The notes below the pieces were generated by a model. It saw nothing but the letters and a program-made list of their open reading frames with translations, made no database searches and was not told where the DNA came from. Source: Raineyella sp. W15-4 (GTDB taxonomy: Bacteria; Actinomycetota; Actinomycetes; Propionibacteriales; Propionibacteriaceae). Taken from it: a DNA stretch of 64,000 nt. Made by a program: the position numbers and the translations under genes. Numbering within the stretch: position 1 is the first letter of the stretch; every line of letters begins with the position of its first letter. The DNA is taken from positions 2,852,001 through 2,916,000 of the forward strand of contig NZ_CP137079.1 in assembly GCF_033170155.1 (NCBI RefSeq), given 5' to 3'. Below, one piece after another: positions 56,390 through 64,000 of this stretch.

Positions 56390-57511
56390 TCAGGGCTCGC
56401 GCAGCCCCGGCACCCGGCGGCGCAACTCGGTCAGGAAGACGCTGCGCACCTGGTCGGGGTCGAGCACCCCGTCGAGACGGCGCAGCGCTCCCGCCGCGGC
56501 CCGTTCGACGACGGCCAGCCAGGCCTCCCCCATGGCGTACGTGAACGACGACGCCACCGCCGCCCCGATCGCGCCGCCGGCGACCGACCCGGCCCCGGGG
56601 ATCAGCTTGAGCAGACCGGTCACCGAGGCCCGGCCCGCCTGGGTCGCCACCGTGGTGGAGGCCACCGCCATCAGCGCGGCCCGGTCCACCGGCACCTGGT
56701 AGAGCTGCGAGATCCGCGCCATCATCGCCAGCTGCAGCGGCACCAGCACGGTGGCGTCGGAGAACGGGATCGGGGTGGCGCCGGTGGCCGCCGCCCCGGC
56801 CGCGGTGCCGGCTATGAACCGGCGCGCCTGAGCCGCCTTGCGCCGATGATCGATCTGCTGGGCCGCGGTGAGCGCGGCATGGACCGCCGCCGGCGCGCCG
56901 CGAAAGGTCGCCTCGAGGAGCGCCGTCAAGCCGTAGGACGACTGACCACTGAACGGGTCCTCCAGTGCGTAGGTGAGATACGGGTGGCCGTCGACGATCG
57001 GCAGGCCGAGGTCGGTGATGTGCTGGGCCAGGGCCACCGCATCGGGATGCAGCCGGCCGGCGGCGTCCCGGGGCACCTGGGTGAGCACCATGATCACCGG
57101 CAGGTCGAGGGCGTCCAGGCGACGGACGAACTCGGCCTCGAACGGCTCGAACCGGCGGTCCATCCCCCGCACGCAGTACCAGACCACATGGATCTGGGCC
57201 TCCACCGGCTCGCGGCGCATCCGCCGGACGTAGCTCTCCAGCTCCTTGAGCAGCTGCCGGTCATCCCGGCCGATCTCCAGCCCGCGGGTGTCCAGCAGCC
57301 CCAGCTGGCCGCGGTCGTCGAGGTAGAGGTGGGAGTCCCGGGTGACCGGCTCACCGATCCCGGTGGCCGCCACCGGCGCGCCGAACACGGCGTTGACCAG
57401 GGTGGACTTGCCGACCCCGGTCTTGCCGAAGAGCGCCAGGTTGAACCGGCCGAGCAGCTCCAGCTGCCGCTCGTACTCCGTACGGAACGCGTCGGTGAAC
57501 CAGTCGGGCAT
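56390..57511 (-). CDS. GTPase with DUF697-type C-terminal domain
   Basis: A 373-residue protein. The N-terminal GTPase domain has P-loop GKTGVGKS (29-36), switch [12 protein letters not shown] and TQVP where NKxD is expected (degenerate specificity loop). The C-terminal region (about 225-345) has hydrophobic Ala/Gly-rich helices ([40 protein letters not shown]) of the DUF697 type that can insert in membranes. Role unknown, perhaps membrane-linked. TAGGCT lies six bases before the ATG. Divergent from typA. Confidence 0.85.
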   Translation of the reverse strand: MPDWFTDAFRTEYERQLELLGRFNLALFGKTGVGKSTLVNAVFGAPVAATGIGEPVTRDSHLYLDDRGQLGLLDTRGLEIGRDDRQLLKELESYVRRMRREPVEAQIHVVWYCVRGMDRRFEPFEAEFVRRLDALDLPVIMVLTQVPRDAAGRLHPDAVALAQHITDLGLPIVDGHPYLTYALEDPFSGQSSYGLTALLEATFRGAPAAVHAALTAAQQIDHRRKAAQARRFIAGTAAGAAATGATPIPFSDATVLVPLQLAMMARISQLYQVPVDRAALMAVASTTVATQAGRASVTGLLKLIPGAGSVAGGAIGAAVASSFTYAMGEAWLAVVERAAAGALRRLDGVLDPDQVRSVFLTELRRRVPGLREP

Positions 57512-57517
57512 GGCACG

Positions 57518-57523
57518 AGCCTA
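57518..57523 (-). promoter_or_regulatory. TAGGCT -10 box before the GTPase gene
   Basis: TAGGCT (minus strand) lies six bases from the ATG at 57511, in the 117-base gap shared with typA. Confidence 0.5.
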
Positions 57524-57628
57524 GTGCGCGATGCCATCAGGATTGTCGCTGCGGTGCCGCCGGGAACTACCATCTGTGTGCCTCTGTCCTCGGACAGCCC
57601 TACATTTCCAGAAGTGAAAGTCACGCTT

Positions 57629-59488
<1,860 letters not shown>

Positions 59489-59497
59489 TGCCGGCGG

Positions 59498-62017
59498 CTA
59501 CTGGCCGACCGGCTGGTGGAGGGAGCCCGGGAAGGTGCCGGGGACGCCGGCGGTGATCCGGCTGCCGTCGCGGCGGACGCCGATCACCGTCTGCGGCGGC
59601 ACCGGGCCGGGCACCACCGGCCCCTGGTCGGCCAGCGGCACCCGTACACTGCGACACTCCGGGCAGACCTCATAGCGCTCGCCGCGCACCAGGAAGGTCT
59701 CGTACGTGCCGTCCAGCATGCTCACGGTGAGCGCCTCGCGGCTCAGCTCCACCGCGATCGACCCGCCGCGGCGGCGCAGCCGGAACCGCATCGAGTCCCA
59801 CTGTGCCGGCAGCCTCGGGTCGAACGACAGCTCGCCGTGGTGGTCCCGCATGCCGGCGAAACCGGCGGTCAACGCCAGCCACACCCCGCCGGTGGAGGCC
59901 ACGTGCACCCCGTCGGAGGTGTTGCCGTGCCGGTCGGCGAGGTCCACGAACAGGCCGCCGAAGAAGTACCGCAGCGCCAGCTCCTGGTAGCCGACCTCGG
60001 CCGCGATGATCGCCTGGACCACACTCGACAGGGTCGAGTCGCCAGTGGTGATCGGGTCGTAGTACTCGAAGTCGGCCCGCTTCTGCTCCAGCGGGAACTG
60101 GTCGCCCTGGAGCAGCATGGCCAGCACCACATCGGCCTGCTTGAGCACCTGGAACCGGTAGAGCACCAGCGGGTGGTAGTGCAACATCAACGGGAACCGG
60201 TCGGACGGCGTCGCGTCGAGGTCCCACACCTCACGGTCGAGGAAGTGGGCGTCCTGGGGGTGGACGCCGATGTGGTCGTCGAACGGGATGAGGATGTGGT
60301 CGGCGCAGCGCCGCCACTCCTCCACCTCGTCCTCCCGCAGGCCGAGCCGTTTGGCCATCCGTTCGTACGCCTCCGGCCAGGCGGTGGCCAGGGTGGCGAC
60401 GGCGTCCCCCGCCAGCCACAGGTTGTGCCGGGCCATCACGTTGGTGAACAGGTTGTCGTTGACCACCGTGGTGTACTCGTCCGGGCCGGTCACCGCGTGG
60501 ATGTGGAAGACCGCCTCGCCGTTGTCGGTCCAGAACCCGAGGTCGGCCCACATCCGGGCGGTCTCGACCAGCACGTCGATGCCTTCCCGGAGCAGGAAGT
60601 CGACGTCGCCGGAGGCCTCCACGTAGCGGTTGAGGGCGTACGCGATGTCGGCGTCGATGTGGTATTGAGCGGTGCCGGCCGCATAGTAGGCCGAGGCCTC
60701 CTCGCCGTTGATCGTCCGCCACGGGAAGAGCGCCCCGCGGGTCGACATCTCGTCCGCGCGGCGGCGGGCGTTGTCGAGCATCAGGTAGCGGAACCGCAGG
60801 GCGCTGCGGGCCACCTCGGGCATGGTGTAGGTGAGGAACGGCAGGACATAGATCTCGGCGTCCCAGAAGTAGTGGCCGGAGTAGCCCGATCCGGTCACCC
60901 CCTTCGCCGGGATCCCGTACGTCTGGGACAGCGCGGAGGCCTGGGCGAGTTCGAAGAGGTTCCACCGGACCGCCTGCTGGACCGCCGGGTCCGCTCCGAC
61001 CACCACATCGGCGTCGGCCCAGAAACCGCCGTACCAGTCCCGCTGCGCGGCCCGGTACTCCGCCACCCCGGTGACCAGCGCCCGGTCCAGGGTGCGCCGG
61101 ACCCGGTCGATCAGCTCGCGCACCGGCACCGTCCGGGAGGTGTGGTAGGCGGCGTACTTGACCAGCCGGATCGGCTTGCCGCGCTCGGCCCGGACCCGGA
61201 AGATCACCTTGGCCACGTCGTCCTCGGACATGATCAGGGACTCGCTGTCGTTCTCGGTCTCGATGATGTGGTCGATGCCGACGGTGAGTGTCATCCCGGA
61301 CTCGCTGGCGCGGAAGCCGAGCATCGCCCGCAGTCCCTTGGTCCAATTCATCTGCGGTTCCAGCACCCGGCGGTCGAGCCCATCCGCGCGGCGGGGGTCC
61401 AGTCCCTGGGCGGCGGACCGGACGTGGTACTCGTCCTCACCGTCCTGACGGTTGAGGATCTGGGAGGAGATCACCACCGGGGCGTCGGCGTCGAGCAGGG
61501 TCACGTCCATGGTCATCACGGCGAGGTGCCGCTCGGTCATCGACACCATCCGGGTGGTGTCGATCCGGACCGTCTTGCCCGCCGGCGTACGCCACACCAG
61601 GTGACGGCGCAGCACGCCGTCGCGGAAGTCGAGGCTCCGCTCGTACTCCTCCAGGTCGGCGACCGGGATGTTGATCGGCTCGTCGTCGACGTAGAGCTTC
61701 AGCACCTTGGTGTCCGGGGCGTTGACGATCGTCTGGCCGACCCGGGCGAAGCCGTACGCCTCCTCGGCGTGTCGGATCGGCCAGGTCTCGTGGAACCCGT
61801 TGACGAAGGTGCCATGGGCGAAGCTCTCCCGCCCCTCCTCCGGGTTGCCGCGCATCCCCAGGTAGCCGTTGCCGACGGCGAACAGCGTCTCGGTGCGGCC
61901 CAGGTCCGCCCGGTTCGGGGAGGTCTCCACCAGCCGCCACTCGTCGACCGGGAACCGGGTCCGGTCCATCGGGTCGACCGGATCCGGCGGGGTGTGGGAA
62001 TCCTGCGGTGAGCGCAT
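59498..62017 (-). CDS. Glycoside hydrolase family 65 phosphorylase (maltose, trehalose or kojibiose type)
   Basis: An 839-residue enzyme of family GH65, which splits alpha-glucosides with phosphate to give beta-glucose 1-phosphate. Order: N-terminal beta-sandwich (TLFAVGNGYLGMRGNPEEG), helical (alpha/alpha)6 barrel with GHYFWDAEIYVLPFLTYTMP and the acid catalyst Glu in VTGPDEYTTVVNDN, phosphate-loop region ASTGGVWLALTAGFAG, and C-terminal strands. GAGG lies six bases before the ATG at 62017. The adjacent beta-phosphoglucomutase would process its product. Substrate cannot be fixed. Confidence 0.92.
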   Translation of the reverse strand: MRSPQDSHTPPDPVDPMDRTRFPVDEWRLVETSPNRADLGRTETLFAVGNGYLGMRGNPEEGRESFAHGTFVNGFHETWPIRHAEEAYGFARVGQTIVNAPDTKVLKLYVDDEPINIPVADLEEYERSLDFRDGVLRRHLVWRTPAGKTVRIDTTRMVSMTERHLAVMTMDVTLLDADAPVVISSQILNRQDGEDEYHVRSAAQGLDPRRADGLDRRVLEPQMNWTKGLRAMLGFRASESGMTLTVGIDHIIETENDSESLIMSEDDVAKVIFRVRAERGKPIRLVKYAAYHTSRTVPVRELIDRVRRTLDRALVTGVAEYRAAQRDWYGGFWADADVVVGADPAVQQAVRWNLFELAQASALSQTYGIPAKGVTGSGYSGHYFWDAEIYVLPFLTYTMPEVARSALRFRYLMLDNARRRADEMSTRGALFPWRTINGEEASAYYAAGTAQYHIDADIAYALNRYVEASGDVDFLLREGIDVLVETARMWADLGFWTDNGEAVFHIHAVTGPDEYTTVVNDNLFTNVMARHNLWLAGDAVATLATAWPEAYERMAKRLGLREDEVEEWRRCADHILIPFDDHIGVHPQDAHFLDREVWDLDATPSDRFPLMLHYHPLVLYRFQVLKQADVVLAMLLQGDQFPLEQKRADFEYYDPITTGDSTLSSVVQAIIAAEVGYQELALRYFFGGLFVDLADRHGNTSDGVHVASTGGVWLALTAGFAGMRDHHGELSFDPRLPAQWDSMRFRLRRRGGSIAVELSREALTVSMLDGTYETFLVRGERYEVCPECRSVRVPLADQGPVVPGPVPPQTVIGVRRDGSRITAGVPGTFPGSLHQPVGQ

Positions 62018-62058
62018 CGGTGTCCTCGCGGTGGTGGGTGAGAGGTCGGGACGACCGG

Positions 62059-62784
62059 TCAGGGTGTCGGGACGAGATCGGCGAGATCGGCGACGACGAG
62101 ATCGGCGCCGGCGTCGCGGAGGGCGGCCACGCCGACACCGCGATCCACACCGATCACGGCCGCGAAGCCGCCGGCATGGCCGGCAGCCACCCCGGAGACG
62201 GCGTCCTCGACGACGACCGCCCGATCGTACGGCACGCCGAGCAGCCGGGCGGCGTAGCGGTAGGTGTCGGGGGCGGGCTTGCCCGGCAGCCGCTGCGCGG
62301 CGGCGACCAGGCCGTCGACGACGACCGGGAACCGGTCGGCCAGCCCGGCGGCCTCGAGCACCGCCCGGGCGTTGCGGGACGAGGAGACCAGGGCGGCGGC
62401 GATGCCCTGGCCCGCCAGCCAGTCGAGCAGCCGCAGCGAGCCGGGGTAGCCGGCGATGCCGTCGCGGTGCAGCACGGTCAGGAAGGCGTCGTTCTTCCGG
62501 TTGCCGAGCCCGTGGACCGTACGGGCCTGCGGCGGATCCCCGGGGTCCCCCTCGGGCAGGGTGAGGCCGCGGGAGGCGAGCACGGCCCGCACCCCGTCGT
62601 AGCGCTGCCGGCCGTCGACATAAGCAAAGTAGTCGGCGTCGCTCCACGCCGCGGCGCCGGCATCGCGGAGGACCTCCCCGAACAGGTCGGCCCAGGCCCG
62701 CATGTGCACCTCGGCGGTGGGAGTGATCACCCCGTCCAGGTCGAACAGGGCCGCATCGACAGAGCGCCAGTCCAAGGACGTCAT
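62059..62784 (-). CDS. HAD family beta-phosphoglucomutase-like hydrolase
   Basis: A 241-residue HAD protein. Motif I FDLDGVIT holds both catalytic aspartates; the cap follows (HMRAWADLF, and NRKNDAFLTVL); motif II VSSSRNAR, motif III GKPAPDTYRYAARLLG and motif IV VVEDAVSGVAAG are intact. The GVITPTAEVH start and RKND segment are typical of beta-phosphoglucomutase (beta-G1P to G6P). Encoded 41 bases before the GH65 phosphorylase. TACAGT seven bases before the ATG supports this start. Confidence 0.9.
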   Translation of the reverse strand: MTSLDWRSVDAALFDLDGVITPTAEVHMRAWADLFGEVLRDAGAAAWSDADYFAYVDGRQRYDGVRAVLASRGLTLPEGDPGDPPQARTVHGLGNRKNDAFLTVLHRDGIAGYPGSLRLLDWLAGQGIAAALVSSSRNARAVLEAAGLADRFPVVVDGLVAAAQRLPGKPAPDTYRYAARLLGVPYDRAVVVEDAVSGVAAGHAGGFAAVIGVDRGVGVAALRDAGADLVVADLADLVPTP

Positions 62785-62791
62785 GGACGTC

Positions 62792-62797
62792 ACTGTA
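62792..62797 (-). promoter_or_regulatory. TACAGT -10 box of the HAD-GH65 unit
   Basis: TACAGT (minus strand) ends seven bases before the ATG at 62784; ygfZ, also on the minus strand, ends 101 bases before that ATG, and the gap between shows nothing else. Confidence 0.5.
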
Positions 62798-62885
62798 GGC
62801 GGGGGCCATCGGCCCGGAAAACGGCCGTACCGGGACTGCAACACTCCTGATACCGAGGACCGCCCGGCGGGGTCCCGAACGTCGG

Positions 62886-63860
62886 TCAACCCCGGCCGGG
62901 CCGGACGTGCAGACCGACCTCGGGATCGACCAGCACCTCCTGGGTGGCGGCGACGTCCCCGACGACCAGCGACGCGTCCACCGGGGTCGACCGCTTCACC
63001 AGGGCCAGGGCGATCGGCCCCTGCTCGTGGTGCCGGGCCGACGACCCGACGACACCGATCGGGCGCTCCGGGGCGTCCCGGAGCGCGATCTCCTCCCCGT
63101 GGCCGGGGAGCCGGTCCACCGACCCGTCCAGCTGGAGCCGGACCAGCCGGCGCGGCGGCCGCCCCAGGTTCCAGACCCGCGCCACGGTCTCCTGCCCGGT
63201 GTAGCAGCCCTTGTCCAGGTGCACTGCCCCGCCGAGCACACCGATCTCGTTGGGGATGGTGCGCTCGTCGGTGTCCAGACCGATCCGGGGCACGCCGGCG
63301 GCGATCCGCCGGGCCTCGTACGCCCACAGGCCGGCCCGGTGCGGCCGGTCGGCGAGATCGGCCAGCGCCGCCCGGGGCAGGAACAGGTCGGTGCCGCCCA
63401 GGCTGTCGTCCGCGCTGCGGGTGATCAGCGGCGCCGGGAAGCCGGCCGGGTCCGCCACGGTCCAGACCACCGCCACCTCGGCGCTGCGGTCGGTCACCTC
63501 GACCCGGCTGAGGAACCGCATCCGGTCGAGGAAGGCGACCAGGTCCCCGACCCGGCCCGGCTCGGTGTGGCCCCACAACACCTCCCCGTCGTCGACGAGG
63601 AACAGGGCGTGGTCGATGTGTCCCTGCGGGTCCAGCAGCAGCGCGGTGGTGCCCCGGTGCGGCGCCAGCGCGGTGAGGTGCTGGGTGGTCATCGCATGCA
63701 GCCAGGTCAGCCGGTCCGGACCGGCGACGGTGAACACGCCGCGGTGGGACAGGTCCACCCAGCCGGTGCCGGCGTCCAGCCCCCGCTGCTCGCGGACCGG
63801 GTCGCCGCAGTGCACCACCGCGCCGGCATCGGGGCCGGTCTCGGCAGGTACGCATCCCAT
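62886..63860 (-). CDS. ygfZ: Folate-binding protein YgfZ
   Basis: A 324-residue tetrahydrofolate-binding protein related to GcvT, thought to help repair or assemble Fe-S clusters. The diagnostic motif KGCYTGQE is present (HLDKGCYTGQETVARV), with WVDLSHRGVFTVAGPDRLTW and ALLLDPQGHIDHALFL earlier. AGGAGC lies just before the ATG at 63860; a longer frame to 63956 overlaps the neighbour. In actinobacteria the gene often sits beside an FABP/nitrobindin gene, as seen here. Confidence 0.92.
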   Translation of the reverse strand: MGCVPAETGPDAGAVVHCGDPVREQRGLDAGTGWVDLSHRGVFTVAGPDRLTWLHAMTTQHLTALAPHRGTTALLLDPQGHIDHALFLVDDGEVLWGHTEPGRVGDLVAFLDRMRFLSRVEVTDRSAEVAVVWTVADPAGFPAPLITRSADDSLGGTDLFLPRAALADLADRPHRAGLWAYEARRIAAGVPRIGLDTDERTIPNEIGVLGGAVHLDKGCYTGQETVARVWNLGRPPRRLVRLQLDGSVDRLPGHGEEIALRDAPERPIGVVGSSARHHEQGPIALALVKRSTPVDASLVVGDVAATQEVLVDPEVGLHVRPGRG

Positions 63861-63877
63861 CGGTGCTCCTCCCGCCG

Positions 63878-64000
63878 TCAGAGTGCGGTGCGCCGGAGCC
63901 GGGCCCACAGGTACGGCTGTAACGCATGCTCGGTGGTCGCCCGGTCGAAGGTCCACAGCAGGTCACCCTCGACCTGGCCGTACAGCCGCTGCCCACCGGT
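63878..64000 (-). CDS. 3' end of a nitrobindin/FABP-like gene, cut by the window edge
   Basis: Forty codons are visible: YGQVEGDLLWTFDRATTEHA followed by LQPYLWARLRRTAL and a stop. The pattern matches the C-terminus of the FABP-fold nitrobindin (DUF1794) family, small heme-binding barrels involved in NO handling. The gene ends 17 bases before the ygfZ start on the same strand, so both may be co-transcribed. Too little is present to be certain. Confidence 0.55.
   Translation of the reverse strand, partial: TGGQRLYGQVEGDLLWTFDRATTEHALQPYLWARLRRTAL

Noticed and set aside
56846..57628. N-terminal extension of typA
   Set aside because: It is antisense to the GTPase gene and TypA proteins begin at the P-loop-proximal ATG at 57629.
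59498..62809. One 1103-codon gene joining the HAD region and GH65
   Set aside because: The extra N-terminal part is the wrong frame of the HAD gene; the conserved GH65 start with a GAGG site lies at 62017.

Overview
The window is chromosomal DNA from a high-GC actinobacterium. The best clue to lineage is the gene cluster at 52418-56207, which encodes the 5S, 12S and 1.3S subunits of methylmalonyl-CoA carboxytransferase (transcarboxylase), the hallmark enzyme of the Wood-Werkman propionate cycle. With a CarD-IspD-IspF cluster, SenX3-RegX3-PhoU, an XPB-type helicase, DUF3027, DUF3263 and DUF4032 genes and CIRCE-controlled groEL, this points to the family Propionibacteriaceae. I cannot name genus or species from the sequence. 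No plasmid, prophage, intact insertion sequence or CRISPR array is visible.

Layout. 1-5135: end of an unrecognised gene, methyltransferase, thioredoxin, tRNA-Arg(CCT), UDP-glucose pyrophosphorylase, MscL. 5303-12618: divergent pdxH/serC, two small membrane proteins, a full-length pyruvate carboxylase and a purine permease. 12704-18741: DUF3027, cold-shock protein, membrane protein, helicase-associated protein and XPB helicase. 18761-24763: a minus-strand run (M19 dipeptidase, CutC, PaiB-like, Nudix), then groEL with two CIRCE operators facing a small HEERH-motif protein, and a DUF3263 gene. 24764-28640: a less GC-rich, accessory-looking stretch with a Tat-exported protein, a very unusual LuxR-type regulator whose N-terminal third looks like a decayed IS110 transposase, tRNA-Thr(TGT) and a frameshifted VapC remnant. 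28645-37121: macro-domain protein, DedA, transglutaminase, an orphan sugar-ABC ATPase, DUF4032 kinase-like protein, cysS-rlmB and a 38-residue small gene with its own promoter and terminator. 37122-40379: ferritin-like protein, then a lower-GC two-gene ATPase/TOPRIM-like pair (candidate phage-defence system) and a truncated AbiEi-type antitoxin. 40380-43223: zinc/manganese ABC transporter with a Zur-like box. 43385-51403: glyA, ispF-ispD-carD, lipoprotein, senX3-regX3, phoU, gpmA. 51489-64000: SDR, transcarboxylase operon, GTPase, typA, GH65 phosphorylase with a beta-phosphoglucomutase, ygfZ, and the end of a nitrobindin-like gene.

How it fits together. Pyruvate carboxylase and transcarboxylase both feed oxaloacetate into the propionate route. 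GH65 phosphorylase plus phosphoglucomutase would bring disaccharides into glycolysis, and GpmA acts lower in the same pathway. SenX3-RegX3-PhoU handle phosphate, with a three-repeat PHO box in front. About twenty genes carry a TANNNT-like box 6-7 bases before the start codon and no Shine-Dalgarno sequence, so leaderless transcripts seem common; I used this to settle several starts. The most interesting loci are the IS110-derived regulator (25943-28276), the ATPase/TOPRIM pair (37889-39827), the small gene at 36882-36998 and the operator-like repeats before the transcarboxylase operon (56327-56348).
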